A stretch of DNA of 64,000 nucleotides from Euptelea pleiosperma (Eukaryota; Streptophyta; Magnoliopsida; Ranunculales; Eupteleaceae). Both the position numbers and the translations under genes were made by a program. The notes beneath the pieces are model-generated. The model saw only the letters and a program-made list of their open reading frames with translations. It had not been told where the DNA came from and searched no databases. The stretch is from NCBI GenBank assembly GCA_035048495.1, contig CM068541.1, positions 12,593,929 to 12,657,928 of the forward strand, written 5' to 3'. Numbering within the stretch: the stretch's first letter is position 1; each line of letters opens with the position of its first letter. Positions 19,745 through 31,413 of this stretch are shown in pieces.

Positions 19745-22160
19745 ATGGGCAGGTTTACATTTTTCCCGATCGTCGCAATTTTTTGCTTTTATGTTCGAGT
19801 TATTATATGCCATCCTGATTCGTCTGTCTTTCTCTCAGCGAACCTTTCGACGACCTGGATAAACAATGGTAACTCCCTACCACAAGCAACCCATTTCTTA
19901 GATGGCTCAACATCACGTTTTATACTTGTATCGTCGATTAATTATCCTTATTTTGGATTTGGGTTCTTCTGTGATGCTGCCACCTCTGATTTGTGCTACT
20001 TAGCCATTATCTTTGTAGAGGTATTAGATGCCTCCAGCAATACACTTTCTCCGTTAGTTTGGTCCGCAAACAGGGACAATCCTGTTGGAAAGAATGCAAC
20101 CCTGAAATTCTCTGACGATGGAGATATGATCTTGGCCGACGAAAATGATACTGTGGTTTGGTCTACTAATACTTCCGGTATGTCTGTTATAGGTGCGAGT
20201 ATGCATCATAGTGGAAACTTGGTGCTCTTCAATGAGACCAATGGAACTTTATGGCAGTCTTTTGACCATCCAACAGACACACTTCTCCTTGGGCAAATGA
20301 TGAGGAAGGCCCAACGGCTTATATCAAGCGTCTGGTCTACAAACCTGGGTAGCGGTCTGTTTTATCTATCCGCAACTGACTTCGCATTGTCAGGGTTTGT
20401 TGAAGCAGATAAGCCCATCATGTATCTAAGTTTTGCCAAAATTTTTGTCCCATTCCAATTGATAAAAGTAAAATTGGAGGAAGAGGGTCTCACTTTCACC
20501 AAACAAATTGGGAATCGTACTGTAGATTTTTTATTTCGGACTCCCAATCTAGGGACAGTTCAACTTTTGAGATTGGATTCTGATGGTGGTCTGAGAATCT
20601 ACGGTTGGCGAGGTGAGTGGACTAGAATTTATGTTCTCTTAGACGGTTGGGACGAGTGCCAGTTTCCTCTCAAATGTGGGAGGTATGGGGTATGTGTGGA
20701 TGGGCAATGCACTTGTCCTAGAGGAGTTGATGGGGTCGATTACTTCACACCAGTAAATAAACAGTTCCCTAGTCATGGGTGTCGCCAAATTGTGCCATTA
20801 TCCTCGCAGAGTTCTTCAGATCAATACCAACTTGTAGATTTTGGAAATCTGTCTTATTTTAGCTATGCTGACCCAAATGCAGCTGTACCTGGTATACAAA
20901 ATCAAGAAGGCTGTTATCAGGCTTGTTTGAAATCATCTTTTTGTAAAGCTGCTTTCTTCAAGTACAAAACAAATGCTTCTGAAGGACATATTGCTATATG
21001 CCTACTGAGATTTTATCAATACGAGGGAATTATATACCCAACCAAAGGTACTATTCGTTGTCACATATCAAGGTCCGTATTCCCTCTCATCCACCTTCTG
21101 TCTCATCCACTTTCCCTCTCATCGCAAGTCTGGTAGGTGCAATTGTTCTCAGTATATTATGCATCGTGCTTTCGTGGAAGAAGGTGAAGTGCAAGGAGAA
21201 GCATTACCTTGAGCAGCTATCAGAAATGCCAAAAAGATTTTCCTATGGAGAATTATGTGTTGCTACTATAAATTTACTGAAAAATTAGGCGGAGGAGGGT
21301 TTGGATCCGTTTTTAAAGGACAACTGAGAGATGGCACAATGGTTGCGGTAAAGAGGTTGGATAACATTGGTCAAGGAATGAAGGAGTTCTTAGCTGAGGT
21401 AGAAACAATAGGCAACATCCACCACATCAATTTGGTAAGGCTAATTGGCTTTTGTGTAGAGAAATCACATAGGCTTTTAGTTTACGAGTATATGAGTAAT
21501 GGGTCTTTGGACAAATGGATTTTCGGCATAAACAACCATCCCCCTCTTGATTGGAACACAAGAAAGAAGATTATATTAGATATAGCAAAAGGATTAGCAT
21601 ATCTTCATGAAGACTGTCGACAAAGAATTGCTCATTTAGACGTGAAGCCCCAAAACATTCTTCTTGATGATAATTTCGACGCTAAACTTTCTGACTTTGG
21701 TTTGTCGAAATTGATCGACAGGGATCAAAGTCAAGTGATAACTAGTATCAGAGGAACTCTAGGGTATCTTGCACCAGAATGGCGATGGTCACGAATTACT
21801 GTGAAAGCTGACATTTACAGCTTCGGGGTTGTTTTGCTGGAAGTTGTTTGTGGAAGAAGAAACTTAGATTACTCACACCCTGAATCTGATGTACATTTAC
21901 TAAGTCTATTACAAAAGAAGGTCGAAGAGAATCGATTGATCGACATTGTTGATAATCAAAGCCAAGACATGCAATATCATGGAGAAGAAGGTGTTAGAAT
22001 AATAAGGATTGGAATGTGTTGTTTAAATGGTGATCATACAAGAAGGCCCTTGATGTCTACTGTAGTCAAGCTCCTGGAGGGTGTTATGGAGTTGGAACCC
22101 ACAACTAGTTTCAAGATTTCACATGCGTTGTCCCCAACAATAAATCCGTGTAGTTTTTGA
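19745..22160 (+). pseudogene. G-type lectin receptor-like kinase gene C, two frameshifts
   Basis: Closest to gene B in the lectin, EGF-like and PAN regions and in the promoter. Two lesions break it. Near 20986, two extra bases (GAAGGACATATTGC versus GAAGGATATTGT in B) shift the frame just before the last PAN cysteine. Near 21268, one base is missing (GCTACTATAAATTT versus GCAACTGATAAATTT) just before the glycine-rich loop. The three open segments are 19745-21136, ~20990-21288 and ~21255-22160. The kinase segment is complete and clean (LGGGGFG, HLDVKPQN, DFG, APEW). Near 22145 a third small shift removes the conserved tail, as in gene A. Probably a recent pseudogene; two separate sequencing errors are less likely. 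Confidence 0.87.
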
Positions 22161-22435
22161 TTCCCCTGCATTACAGGCCTCTGTACTCTCAGCACCAAGA
22201 TGAGGCTTTGTGATCAAAAGCAAAATATGTATAAGTACAAGTTTGAACTGCATAGAGAATAAATATCTCTTCAGTTTTGTTAAGTTGGATCTTTTTGAAA
22301 GTAGAACCACTAATGAGGCTTGTTTGTATTGGTCATGCAAACGGATTAAATTTAGTCTTGATATGTGAAGCAGTTTAGAATTTTAAATATGATATGATGT
22401 AATTTCTCATTTGCATTGAAGGACATGCAAAACTT
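22161..22435. other. 3' flank of gene C
   Basis: It contains the out-of-frame tail remnant (GCCTCTGTACTCTCAGCACC, ~22177-22196) and a segment similar to the 3' flank of gene B (AGAGAATAAATAT.TCTTCAG at ~22254 and ~17575), so the duplication unit includes the 3' UTR. Confidence 0.5.
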
Positions 22436-22790
22436 ACAGAGTGTTTCTTGTGTAGGTCCTGCCATTTGGATTGATAGGTTTACAAAAACATGTGAAAAAT
22501 ATTATTTTCCTTACCGGCTTTTCATGCTAAACAAGCATTGGATTACCGGCTGGTAGTAGAAGTTACTAGTTGATTTTTTACCTCCAAAAAAGTCATTGAA
22601 ATTAAAGCGTCCAAGGCGTTCTAATTTTTGAGATGTAATTTCTCTTAGACGTTAAAAGCTAAAAGATTGATTAGCTTCAGTTTTAAGTTAATTTTTAACT
22701 TTTCAAAAGTTAAAATATGAAACACATCCAAACTAATGGCTTATAAAAGTCAATAAGTTACTTATTTTTGTGTTGTCAAACACTCCCTAA
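22436..22790. mobile_element. Tourist-like MITE related to the one at 54.8 kb
   Basis: The right end TGTTGTCAAACACTCCCTAA resembles the terminus of the element ending at 55778, and the interior AAAGTCAATAAGTTACTTAT and GAAATTAAAGCGTCC words match it in inverse orientation. The left end GAGTGTTTCTTG (~22439) is weaker. It is flanked on the right by TAA. Confidence 0.5.
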
Positions 22791-23581
22791 CCATTGGATA
22801 CACTAAAAATACAAATAAATAAACAAGAATAGATTAAAATGGTGACATTGGGATGTTATTTTAAAAGAACAAGATGACATTGGGATAGACGACACCACCT
22901 ATTTTTCTTTCCTTTAATATTTTTTTTGGAGTAAATGGTTAGGCCGCACTACTTGTGGCTAGATCATATGGCTTCCTACATGTGACGATGGTGATGCCTT
23001 ACACGCTTCGTGTTTTGAATGGATGGCCTTAGAACCTAGTTGGAATAGTGTAATTTAATGGCCAAGTTAAAAATAAAATGAAATAAGGTATGTTGCCTTT
23101 TAGTGTTGTAGAGGTTGGTCTTTTTCAAGGCATATATGCTACCAAGTAATGGATTTTATTTTACAGATGCTGTGCAATAGAAGACAAGAAAGAATACATT
23201 TTTTCTTTATGGTGTGGTTTCTTAAGTAGAGCTGCAATTCAAGAATAACAATATCATTGCAATTGGGGTATGTTTGGGCACATATATAAATTCACCCAAA
23301 ATATTTTATATTGAACAAAATACATACATAATCTCTTCATATAGGAGAATACAACCCATACAAAATTTGAGCAAAAACATCAGTGGGTCCCATAATAAAT
23401 TTGACCACAAGTTGGTCAAAATAACATATTTTACCCAAAAATTGTCAACGATGAAACATTTCTAACAAGGGTGATGCTCACAAATCGATGAATATATAGT
23501 CTTCCCATGTAGTGTCGTTCTCTAAGAATCCTTCCAATTGGACCAAGATGCGAGTAACAACATGATTGTGATGCTTAAATA
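22791..23581. other. No gene seen
   Basis: AT-rich. 23075-23130 holds a copy of the small dispersed repeat (AATAAGGTATGTTGCCTTTT). No protein motif was found. Confidence 0.35.
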
Positions 23582-24063
23582 GGGAAAATTTATTTGCACC
23601 CCACAAATTGTGCAAGCACGCCGAGTAAAACTTCGCGGACCGCCTATAGTACTGACCACCCCGATAACTGCCTACAATATGAGCCACATGACATATTTTT
23701 AGAGGACAATGACTATGGATGTTTGGTCAGTCCCTAGATGGGCCTACAAACCAAAAAATCTGCCTAATTGGTGATTTGAAACCTTTCGATCCTTGGACCC
23801 AAATAATGGTCAATAATGCTCAAATTCCTACGATTAAAATCAACAGATGAAAATGCCTTCAATCCAATGCTTAGAAATCACTGATCAGGCTGATTTTTGG
23901 TTTCAATGTAGGGATTGGCCAAACATCCATACTTTCAGCATCCTCTAGAAGTGTGCCATGTGGCTCCTATTGTGGGCGGTCAACGGGGGCTATCATCATG
24001 GGTGGTCAGCAAAGTTTTACTCGACATGCTTGCACAATTTGTGAAGTGCAAATAAAATTTCCC
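23582..24063. mobile_element. Mutator-type MITE, 482 bp, with 9-bp target duplication
   Basis: Long inverted repeats: the left end GGGAAAATTTATTTGCACC, then CACAAATTGTGCAAGCACGC and GAGTAAAACTTCG, is mirrored at the right end. Flanks are GCTTAAATA (23573-23581) and ACTTAAATA (24064-24072), a 9-bp duplication with one change, as Mutator-like transposases make. Inner arms carry the GGATGTTTGGTC/GGCCAAACATCC motif. Its GAGTAAAAC word is the terminus of the 360-377 bp relatives at 48.1 and 48.8 kb, so this copy has an outward extension of the terminal repeat. No ORF. Confidence 0.8.
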
Positions 24064-24099
24064 ACTTAAATATAGTGCGGTTGAGAATCTTCATAGGTT

Positions 24100-25745
24100 G
24101 CCATCAAGGAATAGAGAATCAGTCATGGGTAGTATATAGATCCGCTATAAGGTGCACTCCAGAGCCCAAATTTTTCTTAAGACATGAGACTTGAAACACG
24201 GGATGGATACAACTTTGCAGAGGTAGATCAAGACGATAGGGCACTGATCCGATGCAAGTTGTAATGCCATAGGGTCCATAGAAACGTGGTGATAACTTGC
24301 GGGAGGCACGGTGAGTAGTGGAGGACTGATGATATGGTTGTAAGCGGACGTAAAACTAGATCGTTTACAACAAATTCCTGTTCCGAGTGATGGTGATCCA
24401 CTTGTTGTTTCATTTGAGGTAGTGCAAATTGAACTAGAGATTTTCATCATGCAGCAAATGTAGGGCCTTGTCACAATCTAGTAGTGCTGTATTGACTGCA
24501 TGGACAACTGTGTGACTAGGATTATAGGCCATTATGAAGGAGGTGGACATCCATACAATGCCTGTTATGGGACATCCTGATGGATGATTAAAAAGTAGAG
24601 CTACACTATCATTTCATCCACATAAGCCATTTAGACCAGTCCTTAGGCTTATGGCCAGTGAAACAAATAAGATAAGTTTCTAAAGATCGGTTGACAATCT
24701 CCATGTTGCCATCTGATTGAGGATTGTAAGTTGATGACATGTAAAGTTGAGTACCAAAAGGTAGATTTGCCTGTTATGGGACATCCTGATAGCTGATTAA
24801 AAAGTAAAGCTACACTATCATTTTATCCACATAAGGCATTTAGACTAGTCCTTAGGCTTATGGCCAGTAAAACAAATAAGATAAGTTTCTAAAGACTGGT
24901 TGACAATCTCTGTGTCGCCATCTGATTGAGTATTGTAAGTTGATGACATGTAAAGTTGAGTACCAAAAGGTAGATTTGCCTGTTATGGGACATCCTGAAG
25001 GCTGATTAAAAAGTAAAGCTACACTATCATTTCATCCACATGAGCCATTTAGACCAGTCCTTAGGCTTATGGCCAGTGAAACAAATAAGATAAGTTTCTA
25101 AAGATCGGTTGACAATCTCTGTGTCGCCATCTGATTGAGGATTGTAAGTTGATGACATATAAAGTTGAGTACCAAAAGGTAGATTTGCCTGTTATGGGAC
25201 ATCCTGATGGCTGATTAAAAAGTAAAGCTACACTATCATTTCATCCACATAAGCCATTTAGACCAGTCCTTAGGCTTATGGCCAGTGAAACAAATAAGAT
25301 AAGTTTCTAAAGATCGGTTGACAATCTCCGTGTCGCCATCTTATTGAGGATTGTAAATTGATGACATGTAAAGTTGAGTACCAAAAGGTAGATCTGATCT
25401 AGGTTACTAATGATCGATTTAGGCATGCCATGTAGATTCACGCACATCACAAATAAAAATTTCAGCAACTTGGGAAGCCGAAAAGAGAGGTGCCAAAGCA
25501 TTAAAATGTGCCTATTTGGTGATGCGGTCAACCATTACCATGATGACATTTAAGCAGTGAGAAGAAGGAAACCCTTCGATGAAATCCATTGAAATATCTT
25601 GTCAAGTATTTTTGGGAATTGGTAATTGTTGTAGCAAGCCTTGTGGAGCCACTGATTTAGCATTAGTGCGTTGACAAGTATCGTAATGAGCGAAGAAAAT
25701 CTTGACATCATTCTTTAAGTCTTTCCAATAAAAATCCTTAATGGA
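24100..25745 (-). mobile_element. Degenerate Ty3/gypsy integrase region
   Basis: Read on the minus strand from high to low coordinates: integrase zinc-binding/linker (IKDFYWKDLKND, CQRTNAKSVAPQGLLQ, ~25740-25610); core (DISMDFIEGFPSSH at ~25590, MVMVDRITK, LHGMPKSIIS, ~25560-25400); then STQLYMSST.NPQSDG.TE and NRSLETYL; finally the C-terminal region (~24430-24150: LHYSPCLPQVIT, YGITTCIGSVPY). These are normal gypsy integrase landmarks in order, but stops and frame changes are frequent. LTRs were not recognised. Dead copy. Confidence 0.8.
24561..25396. repeat. Tandem array, four copies of 209 bp
   Basis: Units begin CCTGTTATGGGACATCCTGA at 24561, 24770, 24979 and 25188, an exact 209-bp spacing with a few per cent divergence. 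Each unit is a piece of the gypsy integrase core described above. 209 is not a multiple of 3, so the amplification also destroyed the frame. It arose after insertion, by slippage or unequal exchange. Confidence 0.92.
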
Positions 25746-25812
25746 AAGTCTCAGTTGTCAATCCCAGGAACTTTTAGCTCTTCTGTATAATTATATTATT
25801 AAGTTAGAAATT

Positions 25813-27480
25813 TGTTGAAGATTGGAGCAATGAAGATCAAATGGACTTCATCAAGTTAAATAAGACTTAAAGATGAAGAACAACAACCCAAGTGTTCAAG
25901 TCTAACCAAAGACAAAGTCAAAGCTCAACCATGAAGATTTAAAGCAAATGATCGAAAGTACGTTCTCACTCTACGAACGTTCAACTATCAAGAATCTCGT
26001 GTTGTAGATATTTGCGTACATCTAAGGGTACATCTCGCATTTGCCAGCGAATCAAATTTAACCCTAGATGCCTCCCGATTCTTTGGTATCGTTTGGAAAC
26101 TATCCTAATAGCATATGATAGTTATTATAATTGTTTGGGATATTTCGGAGAAGGTCTGCAATGACCGCCCGATCGACCATTTTGAGCGGACACTAGAGTC
26201 TACTGACTGTGACCGGTCAATCGGTCAAAATGTGCGGTCGACCGGACCTTTCAGTAAGGGTATTCTAGTTGTGACCTGAGTAGCCGACCGGACAGATTGT
26301 TCGGCTGGCCGGTCAAAATGTGCGGCCGATCGAACATTCAACATGGATATTTATAGGTTCTAACCTGATTGGTCGACCGGCCAAATTGTGCGGCCAACCT
26401 AAGTCCGGTTGACCAGTCAAATTGTGCGGTCAACCCCATCCATTTCGGATGCGCATTCATGAGTCAGTCAAACGGCTGTTTTAAGTCCGTTTATCTTGAG
26501 ATGGTAAAACATTATATAATAGAACCCTTACCCTTCATTAGAAAGAACCAATCAAGCATCTCTTGACTCCCATCCTTTAATTATCATCTCTTGAGTTCAG
26601 AGATTTTAAATTTGAGAGAGCTTAACCTAAGCAAATTTTGTTCATCTTTTTTTGTGAAGGCACTAGGTTGTTTGAGAGAGCTTCACCTAATCAAAAGCTA
26701 GATCATCTTGTGTGAATGTTGCTCTAATTGTTTGAAGAGACTACAAAGCTTATTGATCTTGCAATCATCTTCTAGGGAGAAGAGGATTATCTATGACAGA
26801 GTATCTCTGTGATGAATACTTTTTTGAAGAATTCTCTATTGGATCGGATTCATCTAAAGGTAAGTGTCTCTATGAACAAACCTTTTGAGATAGAATTCGT
26901 AATTATCAAACTTGATTATTTGTGATTGGTAGATGAGTGAGTATTCATCAAATTGACTTGAGGAATATAGAATCTTAGAGAAATCTGTTTCTCTAAAATA
27001 CTACAAGCCTAGTGTGACTCTCTAGGTAAATCGAGAAGTGATTCTTGTATAGATCGAGTTGATGATTGTAGATCTGTGAGAAGAGGGCTTCTCTAAATAG
27101 ACTACTGGCCTATACTGACTTTCTAGGTGAGCGAGAAGTGATTCTCATTAGATTGAGACTAAGTAAATCTTAGTTGGTTGATTATTTATTTTGATTGAAA
27201 ATATTGTAATGCATGATTGAAATAATATAATACTACTCGTAGTGAGTATTGGACAGCGGACGTAGGTGCGGAGTCGTCGAACCACTATAAATCTGAGTCT
27301 CATGTGATTGTGAATGTTTGCATATTTTTTCTCAGATTTTTCCATATCTATGTTATGTGGATAATTCATATTTTGATTATTTGATCATTTGATCATTTCT
27401 GCCTTGTACGATCATTAATTTTTAATCCATATAAACTCCGCAGAGAAATTTAAAATTATCCTATTCACCCCCCTCTAGGA
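25813..27480 (+). mobile_element. Solo-LTR-like region with GGTCGACC array
   Basis: It starts near TGTTGAAGATTGGAGCAATG and ends before CCTATTCACCCCCCTCTAGG, a phrase typical of the boundary between some plant copia LTRs and their leader. The interior (26150-26445) contains about ten variants of GGTCGACCGGTC/GTGCGGTCGACC. No protease or RT follows. Exact ends are inferred. Confidence 0.5.
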
Positions 27481-27845
27481 CATAACATGGTAATTAAAAA
27501 GAAATTTCACTTAGAGAGACATTTATACCTATAGAGGAACTCGAAATGACATGCTGAAGGGTAAGAATTATACTTGGCTAGCTAGGAGAATAGATTTCAA
27601 CTAAGAAGTAGAGATAACAATTATGCGATTGTTGTAAAATAGAATGCCACCATTGTAACTCTAAGGAGGGTGGATGCATCAGGTTAGCCTGGAGCATATT
27701 AATGATGAAGCAAGGTGCTAATCTGCAAAGAACTCTTCTTGAATATCTTGAATGTTTCAAAAAATTATTGTGGAGATGGCCAAAAGATAGGTATATATCA
27801 TCAACTAGGAAAGAAAGTTAACTTTGTAACCCATTTGTGTTGCTC
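27481..27845. other. No gene seen; possible retroelement leader
   Basis: It follows the LTR-like region. ACATGGTAATTA could be a decayed primer-binding site. No coding frame recognised. Confidence 0.3.
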
Positions 27846-28170
27846 TAAAGAAGATAACATAGGGTGGAGGACAGGTAGATGATGTTAGTTTGCATTTTGA
27901 AATCAATTGATTGTATTGCTACATCGTAAAGGATGGCTAGATGATGCTGGTGTGCATTTTGATTTCAATTGATTGTATTACTACATCAAGAACATAACCA
28001 CTAGTTTTACTACTATACACGGGGATTTTAGGGTTTTGGTAGCAAGACAATAATTACACCTATAAATGAACAACATTCTCTAGATGCCACTATGTACCTT
28101 CCCTATCTCTGTTCTACCAAGTTGGATGTTCATAACCATATGATACATCCATCAATATCAAAAGGAACAT
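27846..28170. repeat. Repeat copy preserving the empty LINE target
   Basis: Homologous to 2140-2236 plus 3561-3745. It contains ATAACCACTAGTTTTACTAC without the LINE. It also has an internal ~80-bp duplication (TCAATTGATTGTATTGCTAC at ~27901 and a TCAATTGATTGTATTACTAC copy at ~27964). Confidence 0.7.
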
Positions 28171-28194
28171 GTTCTCACTAACAATAAATAAACA

Positions 28195-28460
28195 AAATGA
28201 GTCAATAATTTAATACGGGACACATGATCCGTAAAGAACTTAGGGTGAAGACCTTTGGTCAGGATATTTGATATCATTTGGGCTGTCGAAATATAGGGTA
28301 CCTCCATCATTCATTCTCACAATATATTTAAATGGACTTGTACGACGTACTTGATCTCAATATGCCTATTCCTTATTGACACATGGTCTCAATAAATCTA
28401 AATGGACTTGTTGATAGAATCAATGATCTTCAGGTTCTTTAGAAAATTTATGTAGCCATG
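28195..28460 (-). mobile_element. Ty1/copia RNase H C-terminal relic
   Basis: On the minus strand it reads NKE.HIEIKYVV then MISNILTKGLHPKFFTDHVS, the HIEI and ADIxTKxL landmarks near the end of copia RNase H. Stops interrupt it. The rest of the element is not visible. Confidence 0.65.
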
Positions 28461-28499
28461 CGTGCTTGAAAGAGAAAGATATTAACAAAAATGAAAGAA

Positions 28500-28875
28500 A
28501 AAAAAAGAATAAATAGATCACTCCACTATTGCAAGCATTTCGAGATATCCAAATAAGTTAGATAGAAAAATAGGTTAGCATAAAAGAAAGAATATGCAAA
28601 TTGATCACCCTACTATGCATGCATTTCAGGCTCTAAATATGTTAGATAGAGAAATAGTTAACATAAACGAAAGAAAAATATAAATGAATCACCCTACTAT
28701 GTATGCATTTCGGACTCCAAATATGTTAGCTAGAGACGAAAGAAAAATATATATGAATCGCCCTACTGTGCATGCATTTCGAGATATACATATATTAGAG
28801 AGAGAGAAAAATTAACACATGAGAAAAAATGCAAATGGCTCACCCTACTATGCATCCATTTAGGCTCACATCAAG
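28500..28875. repeat. Degenerate tandem repeat, ~5 units of 72-82 bp
   Basis: CATTTCGAGATATCC, CATTTCAGGCTC, CATTTCGGACTCC, CATTTCGAGATATAC and CATTTAGGCTCAC recur at ~28545, 28621, 28703, 28775 and 28856, each preceded by a CACCCTACTATGCATG-like block. No coding meaning seen. Confidence 0.7.
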
Positions 28876-29480
28876 AACACACATCTAAAGTTTTGATCTA
28901 TCATTGTTAAAATGCTCATTTGAAGTCCAAAATTGATAAAAGAAAAATATTTATGTGAGATGATCAAAATTGATCATGGTCGTTTTTAGTCATGTACAAC
29001 CATTTGCAACTAATACCACTCCTCATGGTAGTGTCACCAAATCCAAAAGGCATCAATCTTTTCTAAAGATTTCTACTCCTCTTTCATGGTTTTTTACCAT
29101 TCTCGAGATTGTGCATTGTTCATAACCTGAATGTAATACACTAAAATATATGCATTCTTAATTTCTACATCGCTTTCCTGAAGCTAGACATTAAAAAATT
29201 AGGCATAATTAATTTCCTGACTTTGTTGAATTTGTGAAGCACTATTAGACTTGGGACCTCCGGCTGTTTTGCAATAGCTTTTGGAACAAGCCCTAATTCT
29301 GGTCTCCTAAATTAACAAGTACACTATTACTCAACATAGTACAAAATTGTACTATATCAATAGTTTCCTCAAATACTATCTCTCAATGATCTGCACTGCC
29401 CTGTTACTAACATCCTCTAGAATTGTACGAGTGCTAGCCTTGATACTCTTGTTCAGTCTCAAAGGGAAATAAAATCAATA
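28876..29480. other. No gene seen
   Basis: AT-rich sequence with no motif I recognise. Confidence 0.35.
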
Positions 29481-29486
29481 AATCTA

Positions 29487-29535
29487 CCAATTGATTGACA
29501 TTGTTCATAACCAAATCCTAGACATACGATATGGT
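29487..29535 (+). pseudogene. 49-bp relic of the receptor-kinase family
   Basis: ACCAATTGATTGACATTGTT followed by CATAACCAAATCCTAGACAT matches the kinase C-lobe of gene A near 12004 (ENQLIDIVDNQSQDMQYH). No flanking homology could be followed, so it marks an eroded or partly copied gene between C and D. Confidence 0.65.
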
Positions 29536-29799
29536 AACCAAGGGGTTACCGTGCATTGTCACCAAAAATCAGCCATTGATTCATCTTCTATGTGGGTCCG
29601 CCAAATAGTTGTCAAAAATAGTTGTGAAAAATGGTTGTCCCTCGATCCTGACCCTTAACTATATAGGTATACCTATTGAGTCATACCTTTGAGGTAAAAT
29701 TCAAAGGCTGACAGCGCACAAAGATTGAGAAAAAGAAGTGGTTTTTTACCATTGGATGTAATATTTTAATAACATTATTTTTTACCGTTGAATATGGTT

Positions 29800-30025
29800 T
29801 TTTTTTTGGATGACTGATCAAGTTGATCTTCGGTATGTAGGTCCACCAAGAGGTGGTCCAACTCCAAACATCCATAAGTTTTGTTAATCCCTAGGTGAAT
29901 CAAGAAACCAAAAATCAACCAAGAGGTGGTCCAATATGAGCCACATGGCATATTTTTAGAGTACATTGATTGTATGGATGTTTGTCAATGCTTATGTGGA
30001 TCTAGAAACCAAAAACTAACATGAT
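29800..30025. mobile_element. Decayed MITE pieces (GGATGTTTG / ATATGAGCCACATGG group)
   Basis: CAATATGAGCCACATGGCAT then GTATGGATGTTTGTC match the left arm of the Mutator-type MITEs. A second, shorter mirrored unit lies at 29800-29930. No intact ends. Confidence 0.5.
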
Positions 30026-30413
30026 GTGCGCCAGCCTTACCTCAAATCCAACTGACGCTAACAGAGGGTAATTTAGGTATTCAGTCAAATTTTGGCTGAA
30101 AATTGTTAGATTTATTATATTATATAGATAGATTAGAAATAAAGAAACAATATAAAAACATAAATTTACTTAAAGACCAAAAAAACCTAAGTAATTGACA
30201 AAAACCCCTTAAATACCTGAACACTTGTAAAAGAAACTGAAAAACTATCCGAGAAACAAAAAGAATAGGTTGAGATCTCAAACATTTCCTATTAAAAAGG
30301 AAACTTTATAGATGCCAAATTTCATAATGCCACCTGTTAAAATTGTAATACTCCAAGATCGTTATGTTAACATCCCTTATTTTGACGTTATAATCTCAAT
30401 TATTCTTTATTTT

Positions 30414-30763
30414 TTACTGTTAGAGGAGGCCGTTAAAATGGATTGAAACGGCCAGGGGCCAAAGTAGAAAAAGAAAAAGAAAAAAAGGAATTTAATGGAA
30501 TTGAACGGATTTTAACAATTTTAACTGAAAAAATGGCACTGAAATTCAAATTTTGAAATTTTAAAATTAAAAAAAAATGGAATTTAACAGATTTTAACGA
30601 AAATTAAACGGATTTTAACGGATTTTAACGGCCGTTTTTTTTACAAAATTTTTCAGGGCGAAAAAAACGGCTGTTTTATTCAAAAACGATAAAACGAGTT
30701 TATAGGTTTTAACAGAAACGGGCTTGGGGCGTTACCGTTTAAACGGCCGTTTTTGAAACCATG
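30414..30763. mobile_element. hAT-type MITE, ~350 bp
   Basis: Same family as 7542-7957 and 60273-60699, here as TTAGAGGAGGCCGTTAAAAT at one end and GGCCGTTTTTGAAACCATG at the other, with GGGGCGTTACCGTTTAAACG inside. The 8-bp flanks do not match clearly, so the left edge is uncertain by a few bases. Confidence 0.7.
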
Positions 30764-31413
30764 ATTCAATGTACGACTTTGCCTCCCTCTCCCTCTTTCT
30801 CTCTGCTTCAACTCCTTCATTCATCTTTTTCATGAGAAGTAACCCTATTGGATCAATAATAGTTCTTTCTCAGACCTATTTATATCAGTAAATTATATTA
30901 ATAGGTTTGACTGTCTAATGACCTCCTGCTTTACTAATCTTTTTTAATTCAACAAGCTGTATGGCCTTGGAAGCAATGTATAGCCAGGCCCCAGATTTTA
31001 GGGAGTGATAGCTCGCTCCAGGGTTAGGTTGGGATCGGACTCACAACAGAGGCTCAACCCCTGTTTGGCTCGCAACGGGTTAAGAAATGCAGTTCAACAT
31101 CAAGCTTTGCTTTTGTGAATTTTTACACCGTTTCCAAACTACTCTTTGACAACGGTGCCAGGGTTGGTACATGAAAAACCCCGTGCCAGGACAGGCCAAA
31201 GGTCTTTAAAATGGAACAAAGGCAATTAATCCATTTAAAAGTTTGTGGGGTGATTCTTCCAAGAGACTCAAACAACATTGACTGTGTTTTCAAAGTTAAT
31301 GACAGAGACTAAAATGTAATATATTTGTAAGAACCATAACTTTTTAATATGTTGGTATTTAGGATGGAATGGTTACTAGAAAATATTGAAACTGTAATAT
31401 CTTGCAATTTCTC
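30764..31413 (+). promoter_or_regulatory. 5' flank of gene D
   Basis: From about 31260 it resembles the upstream block of genes A-C (TTTTCAAAGTTAATGACAGA, GGAATGGTTACTAGAAAATA). The start-proximal ACTGTAATATC also matches. Upstream of that nothing is recognised. Confidence 0.5.
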
